Positions 40,001 through 49,032 of a stretch of DNA of 64,000 bases are shown one piece after another. Made by a program: the position numbers and the translations under genes. The notes beneath the pieces were generated by a model. It had not been told where the DNA came from. It searched no databases and saw nothing but the letters and a program-made list of their open reading frames with translations. The DNA lies in the NCBI GenBank assembly GCA_039809495.1, contig JBDHVC010000020.1, positions 1 to 64,000 on the forward strand, read 5' to 3'. This DNA comes from JAFLCL01 sp039809495 (GTDB lineage Bacteria > Myxococcota_A > Polyangia > Polyangiales > Sandaracinaceae). Every line of letters begins with the position of its first letter. The stretch's first letter is position 1.

Positions 40001-40067
40001 GGCGCTCACGCTCGTCGTCCTGCCCGCGCTCGCCACGGGGCTCCGGCGGATCGGCCGAAGGCCATGA
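37038..40067 (+). CDS. RND-family efflux pump permease
   Basis: 1009 residues, an inner-membrane proton-driven pump with the AcrB/CzcA plan: helix 1 (about 13-30), a large periplasmic loop, helices 2-6, helix 7 near 530, a second periplasmic loop, and helices 8-12. Helix 4 carries two adjacent acids (Asp399-Asp400 in GLVVDDAIVVVEAI) and helix 10 a Lys (Lys913 in GLAVKNGILLLEV), the proton-relay set of the hydrophobe/drug (HAE-1-like) branch rather than the single-acid metal branch. Substrates are therefore more likely amphiphilic compounds than metal ions. The ATG overlaps the adaptor stop (ATGA). It is the last gene of the five-gene operon and ends 19 bp from a convergent gene. Confidence 0.92.
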   Translation: MSLGDWALRHRALVLSLLTLAVIGGALAAPRLASGIYPEVEFPRVGVVVRQGDAPPDVFQATVTRPVEEALMTVLGVERVRSRTIRGGVEFQLLFAPGTDMWRALQLVESSVSDVRASLPSDTLIRVVRITPVSFPILSFNVTGLRDLRALHEVAEYTLRPTIARVPGVGRVEVLGGDVREMEVIVDPERAAAAHLRLEDLATRVRRSIPFVAVGRFEQDHTLSTVIASAEARSERDLAAVPVGIDANGAPIPLGSVADVEQGAEDRLYRTSSPEGEAVLVSVSRLEGASTPDVVRGVLRALDTLRATLPAGVRVEPVYDQSLLVEESIASVRDAILLGVGLCVVVLGLFLRDVRAGFVAALAVPATLAATFLAMLLARQTLNLMSLGGMAVSIGLVVDDAIVVVEAIAMRLEHGASPEDAAREGTRELSAAVIGTTITTVVVLAPLAFLGGVVGDFFSALATTLASAVVISLFVALFVIPIAAARIMRSRPKRAPSPLARAFGRAARWSARRPWVGVATIAAAVGILAWGGDHVQSGFMPTCDEGAFVIDYFTPTTTSLSDTDRAAAQIEQILRETPEVETFSRRTGAELTPMAVTLLNQGDFIVRLRPLPRRSAEEVIADVRARIERTVPAVRTEFVQILQDMLNDLSGAPRPIEVKVFGPDYAELARLAREVAARLERVEGAVDVYDGVEQPSAEVLVDIDRPASARLGLAPDDVAHEIGDALLGVNAGAMRWLDRLINVRVRFPDEVRFAPERLSRLPLTTASGEQVTLATLARVHPADAPTVLLHEGLEPVVIVTADHEGRDLGGVVSDLRAALGELHPPLGYHLELGGQYASREEASRSLTLVALAAILLVLVVLIAQFGGLRPALAVLLTAPLALVGALLALLVTRTPLDVSSSMGAVLLVGLAVKNGILLLEVAEEHARVDGVDYAEALEIAVERRIRPIAMTTLATLAGLLPLSLAIGAGAEMQRPLAVAVIGGLALSAALTLVVLPALATGLRRIGRRP

Positions 40068-40086
40068 CCGCCACGGACGCCCGCCC

Positions 40087-41583
<1,497 letters not shown>

Positions 41584-41643
41584 GGTCGGGACGAGCCGGA
41601 GCCCGGGACGAGGGCGACGAGGCGGTGGAGCGCGATCCCTCCA

Positions 41644-43425
41644 TCACGGGCGCGCCGCGTCGACGTCGCCAGCGAGCCAGGCGTCGACGTCGCGCCCGGC
41701 GTCGATCGGCGCGCTCGCGTCGGGCACGCCCGCGTCGGGGCTCGCGCCGCCTCCGAGGATGCGCGGATCGAGCTGCGAGCTCGTCGAGCTGCCGGGCGCG
41801 AGGCCGCACGAGCGCACGATCCGCGTGCCGGCGCCAGCGTCGGCCGCCGCGAGGCTCGACGGATCGTCGCCCGCGAGGTTCGAGCAGTAGAAGATGTGGA
41901 CGGACGCGGGCGCGCTCTGGCTCGCCGCGAGATCCGCGCGGCCGAAGGGCGCGGGGATCGCCGCGACCGAAGATCCGAAGCCGGCGGAGTCACCCGAGTC
42001 GGTCAAGAGGACGGAGCCGCGCGGGCTCCCTTCCCGACCCATGTCCGCGAGGCGCGCGCGCCCGGCGATGGTCTGGACCACCCCCGCGCCCGCGTGCGAG
42101 GTCCTCGCGCCCGGCGCCCCGACGGCGAGATCGTCGAGGCCATCGCCGTCGAAGTCACCCGCCGCGAGCGCGTGACCGAAGCGGCTCGCCCCGCACTCCA
42201 CGAGCTGGCCACCCACGCTCGCCGCCTGACAGCCGAACATCGCCACGGGCTCGGCGCTCGGCGTCGCGTCGAGCCCACAGGGCACGTCGGCTCCGAACCC
42301 GCGCCCATCGAAGATCGCGACCGGCCGCTCGAGCGGGGCCGCCGTCGGGCTGACCGGTTGGGCGCCGACGGCGAGCTCGGGGAGCCCGTCTCCGTCGAAG
42401 TCGCCGAACGCGAGGGCGTCGCCGAAGCCCATGTCGTCTGGGCCGCCCGCGAGGCAGCCGACGACATGTGCGTCGGCGCGCGTCGCGTCCCACGAGACGA
42501 CGTCGATCACCGCGACGCGGCTCGCCTCGCCCTCGCCGAGCGCGGCCGCGATCCGGATCCGCCGATCGGCGCCCACGCTCGTGAGCGCGAGCGAGCGCCC
42601 AAAGCTCGCCCCGTCGGTGAGGGTCAGCCCCTCGATCTGGATCGCGCCCGTCCGGACCCCGGCCGCGTCGGGCGCCCCGAGGCTCGCGGGCAGCAGCTCG
42701 CGCGCGTGCTGCACGCGGAAGAGCGCGCCGTGATCGTCGGTCGAGGGCGCGCCGAAGACGGCGACACCGAACGAGGAGTCGAAGGGCACGCCCACCGCCG
42801 ACGCGCCCCAGCCGAGCGACGACTCGAGGTTCAGCGCGAGCGTGCGCGGGCCCGCGGACTCGCACCTCAGGAAGATCCGCTCCGTCGTGCGGAAGACGCC
42901 CGTCGAGACCGCGATGCAGCCGTACCAGGCCTCGTCCGCCAAGTGCAGCACCGGGAACGCCGCGGCCGTGCGCCGCCCCGATCCGCAGTTCGCGAGCGTG
43001 CTGTCCGGCGCCTGGTCCGCGGCGTTGCATCCGAGCATCCCCGGCGGGAGCGTCCGCGCGTCCGCGCGATCGGGCTCGAGGACCGTGACGATCTCGTGGC
43101 CGCTCGCCTGCTCGTCCCAGATCCGGAACACGCCGTAGCTCGCGATCCCCTCGGCGGCGAGCGAGCTGCCGCCCACGTAGAGCCGCGTCGCGCGCACGAA
43201 GCGGTCGTCCCTGCGGAGCGGGGTCTCGTACCCGACGAGGACGGCGCCGAAGCGCGGCCCTTCGGTGTGGACGCGCGGGTGGGTGACGGGCGCCGCCCCT
43301 TCGAGGGCGGTGAAGTCGTCCCACGAGCGGCAGCCGGCGCCCGCGAGCAGGGCGGAGCCGAGGAGCATCGCGTGGAGCGTGCGGGAGAGCGCGGTCGAGC
43401 GCGCCTTCGGGTCGAGCGAAGCCAT
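41644..43425 (-). CDS. FG-GAP-repeat lipoprotein
   Basis: 593 residues from the ATG at 43425, which shares one base with the stop of the PEGA gene (TGATG) and has GGGGGTG about 5 nt upstream. The signal peptide ends in lipobox GAGC (Cys about residue 32). The body contains integrin-alpha-like FG-GAP repeats, clearest in FGDALAFGDFDGDGLPELAV and FGHALAAGDFDGDGLDDLAV, expected to make a calcium-binding propeller. Paired Cys residues lie between repeats, and the tail is an Asp/Ala-rich, probably disordered stretch. It is likely displayed at the outer membrane. Coupling to the PEGA protein suggests the two act together. Confidence 0.8.
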   Translation of the reverse strand: MASLDPKARSTALSRTLHAMLLGSALLAGAGCRSWDDFTALEGAAPVTHPRVHTEGPRFGAVLVGYETPLRRDDRFVRATRLYVGGSSLAAEGIASYGVFRIWDEQASGHEIVTVLEPDRADARTLPPGMLGCNAADQAPDSTLANCGSGRRTAAAFPVLHLADEAWYGCIAVSTGVFRTTERIFLRCESAGPRTLALNLESSLGWGASAVGVPFDSSFGVAVFGAPSTDDHGALFRVQHARELLPASLGAPDAAGVRTGAIQIEGLTLTDGASFGRSLALTSVGADRRIRIAAALGEGEASRVAVIDVVSWDATRADAHVVGCLAGGPDDMGFGDALAFGDFDGDGLPELAVGAQPVSPTAAPLERPVAIFDGRGFGADVPCGLDATPSAEPVAMFGCQAASVGGQLVECGASRFGHALAAGDFDGDGLDDLAVGAPGARTSHAGAGVVQTIAGRARLADMGREGSPRGSVLLTDSGDSAGFGSSVAAIPAPFGRADLAASQSAPASVHIFYCSNLAGDDPSSLAAADAGAGTRIVRSCGLAPGSSTSSQLDPRILGGGASPDAGVPDASAPIDAGRDVDAWLAGDVDAARP

Positions 43426-44945
43426 CAGAACACCCCCGAGAGCGAGAGGCCGATCACGGTTCCGTCTCCGGCGGGAGACAGCATGGGTAAGAGCGTCCAG
43501 TCGCGCGCGTCGAGGACGGTGCCCTCGGACGGCGGTAGATCGTCGTAGACCGCGTAGAAGAGCGTGAGCGCGGCGCTGATCCCCGCCACGCCGTAGCCGA
43601 CGTACTGCGCGATCGACATCCAGAAGCCCACCTCGAGGCGGGAGTCGTCGCTCTGGAGCAGCCCGGCGTCCCGCTCCCGGCCGAGCTGGGCGTAGAGATC
43701 GTCGACGTACACCGAGGTGCCGATCGCGCCGCCGAGGAAGAGGCCGCCGATGATGCCCGCCGCGATCGCGCCGCCGCGACCCATCGCGGGGCGCAGGCGC
43801 ACGCGGATCGGGCGGAGCTGCCCGCGCACGACCTCGACCGTCGTCTCCCAGTCCTTCATCCCGTCGTACGCGACCCGGAGGCGGTGCGTGCCCCCCTCGA
43901 CCTGGCCCTCCCACGGGACGGCGCCGACCTCGACCTCGTCGATGAAGACGTGCGCGCCGCGGAGGTTCCCGACCACGCGCAGCCGCCCGTAGCTCACGCG
44001 CTCGAGCGCCACCTCGACCCTCACGTCGTCGCCGACCGCGATCTCGAACTCGCGCTCGATCGTCTCGTAGCCCGGCCGCTCGATCCACACGTGGTGCGAG
44101 CCGATCTGGATCGGCCCCTCGAACGGGGTCTGCCCACGCGCGCCCTGCTCGCGATCGTCGATGAACACGCTCGCGCCGGGCGGGCTCGAGATCACGCGGA
44201 CGTAGCCGAGGAATTCGCCCTGGCTCAGGTTCAAGAAGAGGCGGTTGAGGACGCCCGGCTGCACCTCGAACTCACGCTCGAAGCGGTTGTAGTCCGGGTG
44301 CTCGATCACGATGTGGTAGGTGCCCTGATCGAGCGTCTGGGTGAGCGGCGCGGGGCCCGTGACGATGGTCTCACCGCCCCTCGAGATCGTGACCGTCGCG
44401 CCCTCCGGCTCCGTCTCCACGGCGACGAGCGAGAGGAGCTGTTGGACGACCTCCGGGGTCGGCTCCTCGGCTCGCGCCGCGGGCGGCTCGGCCGGCGGCT
44501 CCGGGGGAGGCGTCTCGCCAGCGGCGATGGCCGCCTCACGCGCCGCGCGCTGCTGCTCGAGCTCGGCGTCGCGCGCGGCGATGCGCGCGCGCAGGGCGTC
44601 GATGCGCGACTGGACCTGGGCGCGCTCGGCCGCGTTCGTCTCGACCTGGACGTAGCGCTCGTAGTACTCGAGCCCGCGACGCAGGTCTCCGCCGGTCTCG
44701 TAGGCGACGCCCGCGTTGAAGAGGAACGCCGAGAAGGGGTGGACGCCGTACGCCGTGTCGAATTCGACGGCGGCCTCGGCGTAGCGCCCTTGGAGGAAGT
44801 AGGCCTGCCCCCGCTCCATGTGGTTGCGCGCCTCCTCGAGCTGGGCGCGCGAGGGGCGCGACGCGCGCTGCGCCGCGAGCGGCCTCGCCGTCCAACACGT
44901 CGCGGCGAGGAGCGCCACGACACCCAACCAAGCCAAGAACCTCAT
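43425..44945 (-). CDS. PEGA- and TPR-domain membrane-anchored envelope protein
   Basis: 506 residues from the ATG at 44945, with GGCGGAGG 4 nt upstream and a signal peptide (MRFLAWLGVVALLAATCW). TPR-like helices (about 35-105: GQAYFLQGRYAEAAVEFDTA) and a charged coiled coil (about 107-140) precede three PEGA domains (about 168-230, 238-300, 302-370), each with the PxGAxVxID-type strand (PPGASVFIDD, LRGAHVFIDE). Two hydrophobic helices follow (about 385-410 and 440-470) before a beta-rich end. PEGA domains occur in surface and secretion-linked proteins of this group. It lies 95 bp after nadE and is coupled to the FG-GAP lipoprotein downstream. Confidence 0.82.
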   Translation of the reverse strand: MRFLAWLGVVALLAATCWTARPLAAQRASRPSRAQLEEARNHMERGQAYFLQGRYAEAAVEFDTAYGVHPFSAFLFNAGVAYETGGDLRRGLEYYERYVQVETNAAERAQVQSRIDALRARIAARDAELEQQRAAREAAIAAGETPPPEPPAEPPAARAEEPTPEVVQQLLSLVAVETEPEGATVTISRGGETIVTGPAPLTQTLDQGTYHIVIEHPDYNRFEREFEVQPGVLNRLFLNLSQGEFLGYVRVISSPPGASVFIDDREQGARGQTPFEGPIQIGSHHVWIERPGYETIEREFEIAVGDDVRVEVALERVSYGRLRVVGNLRGAHVFIDEVEVGAVPWEGQVEGGTHRLRVAYDGMKDWETTVEVVRGQLRPIRVRLRPAMGRGGAIAAGIIGGLFLGGAIGTSVYVDDLYAQLGRERDAGLLQSDDSRLEVGFWMSIAQYVGYGVAGISAALTLFYAVYDDLPPSEGTVLDARDWTLLPMLSPAGDGTVIGLSLSGVF

Positions 44946-45040
44946 CGAACCTCCGCCGAGCCCCACGGGCCTCATCGATGACGACGACCCTGATCTGTAG
45001 CCCATCCGCGCGCGAAGACCCAGCCCCGACGCGCTGAGCG

Positions 45041-47041
45041 TCACCCGCGCGCCGCGCGCGCCGCCCGGACCACGCGCGCGAGGCGCTCGAGCTCGCGCGC
45101 GAGGCCGCTCGAGAGGATCGGCAGGCGCACCGCGCTCTTCGCGTCGAGGCTCCGATCATCGAGGTGGAGCGCCGGCGCGAAGCGCTCGCGCTTCCACTGG
45201 CTCTGGAAGAAGAGCCGGATGAAGCGCGCGAGGAAGACGCCGAGCGCCTCGACGTCGAGCCCCGGGTCCGCCTCGCGCAGGAGCGCGAAGGCCTCCTCGG
45301 GCGCGCGCCGCTCGTCGACGACGAGCCGCTCGATGCGGTCGAGGAGCTCGTAGGGCATGAGGTCGTCCTCGTCGGTCTGATGGCGATCGGCGGGGCGCAG
45401 CTCCGCCGTCGGCGCGATCGCGTCGACGGCGCCGAGCGCGGCCACGCGGAGCTCGCCGCTCGCCTCGCTCGCGAGCCAGCGGAGCAAGGCGCGGAGCGAG
45501 TGCTTGTCGACGCTGCCGATCGGCGCGAGCGAGCCCGCCGTGTCGCCGTCCATCGTCGCGTAGCCCACGGCGGCCTCGCTCCGGTTGCCCGTCGCGAGCA
45601 GGAGCTTGCCCTCGACGTTCGCGAGCATCCACGCCATCGGGCTCCGCGTCCGCGCCTGCACGTTCTGGAGCGCCACGTCGTCGCGCGCCCAGTCGAGCGG
45701 GCGGCCGAGGGCCGCCTCGGCCCGCTCGACGTAGCCAGCGACGAGCGGGCCGACGTCGCACTCGTGGTGGCGCGCGCCGAGCGCCTCGGCCACCCTGCGC
45801 GCGGCGCTCCGCGTCGCCTCGCCGCTCTGGGGCGTCGCCTGATAGAGCGTGGTGAGGAGCGCGCCGACGAGCGCGCGCTCGTCCGCGAGCCCCTCGAGCC
45901 CCGGGACGTCCGCGAGCCGCGCGGCGAGCTCGGCCTGGGAGAGCTCCGCGCGCGCGAGGCGCACCATCAGCGCGACCGCCGTCGCGACGAGCGCGCTGTC
46001 CGTCCCGCCCGAGAGCGAGACGACGAAGCCACGCGTCCGCGAGCGCCTCAGGTAGTCGAAGAGCGCGAGCCCGAGCGCGCGCACCAGGTCCTCGAAGCGC
46101 GACGCCTCGAGCCCTCCCGCTCGGGCCGCGGCGCCGAGCGACGCGCGGCTCGGCCCGCGTACGAGCGTCCCCTCGAGGACGAGCCGATCGCGCTCGCCCG
46201 GGCGACGCGCGGCGCGATCGGCGAGCGGCGCGTGGACGAGCGTGTGATCGCGGAACGAGAAGCGCGGGCCCTCGGTGAGCGCGACGTCGTCGCCCGCCGC
46301 GTCCGACGCGCTCGATCGGCTCGGCGACGCGATGAGCACGAGGCCGTCGTGGATCGTCGTCCCCGCCTCGTTGCCGAGGAGGTTCGCCATCACGTAGGTC
46401 GCGTCGTAGCGGCGAGCGCCCGCCGCCGCGTGGGCGCGCCGGAGCGCGCTCCGGCCGAGCGCGAAGTGGCTCGGGATCGGGTGGAGGACGACGTCGAGCC
46501 CCCGCGCGCGCGCGAGCGCTGGGCTCGGGAGCGTCTCCTCGAGATCGAGGCCCACCCGGAGCCCCTCGCGCCCGAGCTCGAGCTCGAGCGGGCCGAGGGG
46601 CACCTCGCGCCCGAGGACGCGCGTCGTCACGCGCCGCGTAGGCGGCCAGGGGTCGAACCAGCGCCGCTCGTCGAAGAGCGGGCCCTCGGAGAGCGCCTGC
46701 TTCGGGACGAGCGCGACGAGCGCGCCGTCGAAGAGGACGGCGTGCGCGTCGTAGCGCGCCCCCTCGTGCTCGATGGGGAGCCCCACCGTGACGAGCAGCT
46801 CCTTCGTGGACGCCGCGATCGCCTCGAGGACCTCGAGCGACGTCGCGGCGACGAAGGGCGCGCGGAAGAGATCCTCGGCGCCGTGGCCCGGGATCGCGAG
46901 CTCCGGCAGGCAGAGGAGGCCGACGCCTGCGGCGCGCGCCTCCCCCACCGCGGCCTCGATGCGCGCGAGGTTTCCGTCCCAGTCGAGCGTGCCCTGGTTC
47001 AGCGCGGCGGCCCCGACGCGGAGCGCGTCCAGACGAGTCAT
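45041..47041 (-). CDS. nadE: NAD+ synthetase with nitrilase-type domain lacking the catalytic Cys
   Basis: 666 residues, the two-domain glutamine-dependent type. The N-terminal nitrilase/amidase domain (1-280) keeps the Glu (CLPELAI, Glu47) and Lys (VPKQAL, Lys114) of the Glu-Lys-Cys triad, but the Cys of the usual GVEICEDLW motif is replaced: the aligned segment reads GLDLEETL with Glu168. The synthetase domain (about 310-640) is intact, with SGGTDS (344-349), LLATGNRSEAAVGY and DGDTAGSLAPIGS. It amidates nicotinate adenine dinucleotide to NAD+. If the alignment holds, this enzyme must use free ammonia or another amidase. A TTGACA -35 match lies 28 bp upstream. Confidence 0.88.
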   Translation of the reverse strand: MTRLDALRVGAAALNQGTLDWDGNLARIEAAVGEARAAGVGLLCLPELAIPGHGAEDLFRAPFVAATSLEVLEAIAASTKELLVTVGLPIEHEGARYDAHAVLFDGALVALVPKQALSEGPLFDERRWFDPWPPTRRVTTRVLGREVPLGPLELELGREGLRVGLDLEETLPSPALARARGLDVVLHPIPSHFALGRSALRRAHAAAGARRYDATYVMANLLGNEAGTTIHDGLVLIASPSRSSASDAAGDDVALTEGPRFSFRDHTLVHAPLADRAARRPGERDRLVLEGTLVRGPSRASLGAAARAGGLEASRFEDLVRALGLALFDYLRRSRTRGFVVSLSGGTDSALVATAVALMVRLARAELSQAELAARLADVPGLEGLADERALVGALLTTLYQATPQSGEATRSAARRVAEALGARHHECDVGPLVAGYVERAEAALGRPLDWARDDVALQNVQARTRSPMAWMLANVEGKLLLATGNRSEAAVGYATMDGDTAGSLAPIGSVDKHSLRALLRWLASEASGELRVAALGAVDAIAPTAELRPADRHQTDEDDLMPYELLDRIERLVVDERRAPEEAFALLREADPGLDVEALGVFLARFIRLFFQSQWKRERFAPALHLDDRSLDAKSAVRLPILSSGLARELERLARVVRAARAARG

Positions 47042-47194
47042 GGGAGCGGTCTCCCATGGAGGCCCTCGCTGTCAATCGCGGCGATCCACCGCAAAGATCC
47101 GCCCGCGTCGCGCGCCCATCGGCGTGACGAAACGATGACGGATCCCACCTGGTCGAGCGGAATCGATTTCGGCACAGTTGCGTTTGCAAGCACC

Positions 47195-48175
47195 ATGGGC
47201 CCTCGACTGAACGAAACCGCGCTCCGCGCCTCGACGTCTCCGACGCTCCCCACGCGTGATCCGAGCGCCGCGCCCTTCGTCGAGTACCGCGACGAGGCGC
47301 TCGTCCGGCGCGTCCTCGACCAGACGCGTCCATGGCTCGCGCGCTTCTTCGAGCCGGAGGTGCGTGGGCTCGCGCGGCTGCCCGAGGGCCCCGCGATGCT
47401 CGTCGCGAACCACAACGCGGGCGTGCTCATGCCCGACGTCTTCATCCTCGGCGACGCCATCGTGACGCGCCTCGGCCCGGGCGCGCTCCCGCGCATCCTC
47501 GCCCACGACGTCCTCTTCGACGTCGAGGGCGTCGGCGAGACGCTCGCGCGCCTCGGCGCGGTCCGCGCGTCGCCGATCGCCGCGCACGCGCTCTTCGCCG
47601 CGGGCGAGAAGGTGCTCGTCTATCCCGGCGGGGACCGCGAGGTCATGCGCCCCTATCGCGATCGCCACCGCATCGTGTTCGGGGAGCGCCGCGGCTACGT
47701 CCGCATGGCCGTGCGCGAGGGCGTGCCGATCGTCCCCGTCGTCACCGCCGGCGCGCACGAGGCGTTCATGGTGCTCGACGACGGCGGGGCGATCGCGCGG
47801 CGCATCGGCCTGCCGAGGTGGCTGCGCGTCAACGTCCTGCCGACCACGCTCTGCCTGCCGTGGGGCATCACGTTCGGCTTCCCGCCGCCCTACGTCCCCG
47901 TGCCGACGCGCATCGTCATGGACGTGCTCTCGCCCATCACCTTCGATCGGGTTGGCGAGGACGCAGCGCGGGACGACGCCTACGTCGAGCGCTGCCACGA
48001 TCGCGTCGTCTCCGCGATGCAAGAGCGCCTCGACGCGATCGTGCGGACCGAGGACGTCGGAGTCCGCGCGCGGATCCGGCGCCGATGGCCCTCGGCAGAG
48101 CCGGTCGGGCGCTTCCTCGAGGAGCTGGCCCAGGACATCGTCGCGCACTCCCCCTTCGAGCCCAGGCGCCCCTGA
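47195..48175 (+). CDS. Lysophospholipid/DGAT2-like acyltransferase family protein
   Basis: 326 residues from the ATG at 47195; an upstream ATG at 47135 is possible, but codons between them are much poorer in G/C at third positions and look like promoter DNA. Motifs follow the MGAT/LPLAT-like group: ANHNAGVLMPDVF (catalytic His in NH...D), VYPGGDREVMRPY (the FPGG-E block) and VPIVPVVTAGAHE. No clear membrane span is seen beyond a short hydrophobic stretch near the middle. It likely transfers an acyl chain to a lipid at the inner membrane; the acceptor is unknown. It is divergent from nadE. The sequence after its stop starts like the stop-anchored element but diverges within about 20 bases. Confidence 0.8.
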   Translation: MGPRLNETALRASTSPTLPTRDPSAAPFVEYRDEALVRRVLDQTRPWLARFFEPEVRGLARLPEGPAMLVANHNAGVLMPDVFILGDAIVTRLGPGALPRILAHDVLFDVEGVGETLARLGAVRASPIAAHALFAAGEKVLVYPGGDREVMRPYRDRHRIVFGERRGYVRMAVREGVPIVPVVTAGAHEAFMVLDDGGAIARRIGLPRWLRVNVLPTTLCLPWGITFGFPPPYVPVPTRIVMDVLSPITFDRVGEDAARDDAYVERCHDRVVSAMQERLDAIVRTEDVGVRARIRRRWPSAEPVGRFLEELAQDIVAHSPFEPRRP

Positions 48176-48235
48176 CGGCGCGCCTCGCGCGACGCGTCCG
48201 CCCCCGCGTCGGTTCGTCGCGGCGAGGCGTTGGGC

Positions 48236-48241
48236 TATCGT
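48236..48241 (+). promoter_or_regulatory. -10-like hexamer for the anchored coiled-coil protein gene
   Basis: TATCGT ends 8 nt before the ATG at 48250, the same hexamer as before hisD. Confidence 0.5.
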
Positions 48242-48249
48242 CTCCCACG

Positions 48250-48975
48250 ATGAAGCTCTCGCGCGTCCTCTTGCATCGCGAGGTCGTCCTCGCGTTCGTC
48301 ATCGCGGCCCTCTCGCTCGCCTCGATGTGGGCCTGGTGGACGACCACCGCGCGCGAGCGAGCGGAGGACGAGGCCGCCCTCCGCGCCGAGGAGCAGCAGG
48401 CCGCGCGGCTCGCCCGCCAGCGCGAGGAGTCGCGCGCGCTCATGCCCGACGTCCTCGAGGGGATCGCGCTCGGGATGAGCGTCGAGGAGGTGCGAGCGCT
48501 CGGCCATCGCCTCGACGCCACGCCGCCGCGCCCGCCCCTGCCCGGCGTCCCACCGCTCACCCTCTACGAGGAGCGCCTCGCGAACGGCGGCCAGATCATG
48601 TTCGGGTTCTCCGAGCAGTCCGGGCGCCTCGTCCAGACGCAGATCATGAGCCTGCTCCCGACGCTCGACGGCATCGCGCCGCACCTCCAGGCGATGAACG
48701 AGCGCTACGGGACGCCGACCGGCGTCTGGGACTGCCCCGACACGCAGGGCCTGCCCACGCGCCGCTTCACCTGGCGCCAGTCCCAGACCGCGATCGCCGA
48801 CGTCTTCCTCGTCTATGGCGAGCGCGTCTCGCTCACGCTCTACATCGCGACGCCCGACACGATCGAGGCCTCGCTCCGCATGGCGCGCTGCAGCCCCGTC
48901 CCGCGCGAGCGCCTCGACCAGTTCCCGACGGCGAGCCCGGAGCAGATCCAGCAGGCGAGCGCCGAGGCCGAGTGA
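48250..48975 (+). CDS. Membrane-anchored protein of unknown function
   Basis: 241 residues. One N-terminal membrane helix (about 12-31, VLAFVIAALSLASMWAWW) is followed by a charged helical stalk (about 34-62) and a small globular domain (about 65-215) with LEGIALGMSVEEVRALGH, TLYEERLANGGQIMFGF and a Cys pair (WDCPD...ARCSP). The GMSVEEV phrase recalls small outer-membrane assembly or lipoprotein-type domains that begin with a conserved helix, but I do not assign a family. It stands alone between its own promoter-like hexamer and a strong terminator. Confidence 0.65.
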   Translation: MKLSRVLLHREVVLAFVIAALSLASMWAWWTTTARERAEDEAALRAEEQQAARLARQREESRALMPDVLEGIALGMSVEEVRALGHRLDATPPRPPLPGVPPLTLYEERLANGGQIMFGFSEQSGRLVQTQIMSLLPTLDGIAPHLQAMNERYGTPTGVWDCPDTQGLPTRRFTWRQSQTAIADVFLVYGERVSLTLYIATPDTIEASLRMARCSPVPRERLDQFPTASPEQIQQASAEAE

Positions 48976-49000
48976 CGAGCGCGCCTCGCTCGACGTGATC
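48973..49000 (+). repeat. Short copy of the stop-codon-anchored element
   Basis: Begins with the TGA stop (48973-48975), continues CGA and then GCGCGCCTCGCTCGACGTGA (48979-48998), the best-preserved copy of the 20-base core. It forms the left arm of the terminator hairpin. Confidence 0.75.
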
Positions 49001-49023
49001 GGTCGAGCCGAGGCGCGCTCTTT
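48977..49023 (+). terminator. Strong hairpin terminator between convergent genes
   Basis: GAGCGCGCCTCG (48977-48988) pairs perfectly with CGAGGCGCGCTC (49009-49020), and CTCGAC (48989-48994) with GTCGAG (49002-49007), leaving a 7-nt loop and one unpaired C. TTT follows at 49021-49023. The left arm is the conserved stop-anchored motif; the right arm is its complement. Confidence 0.75.
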
Positions 49024-49032
49024 GGCACGCCG

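Noticed and set aside
47135..47194. Upstream ATG for the acyltransferase gene
   Set aside because: The 20 intervening codons have unusually low third-position GC and look like promoter DNA of the divergent region; not fully excluded.
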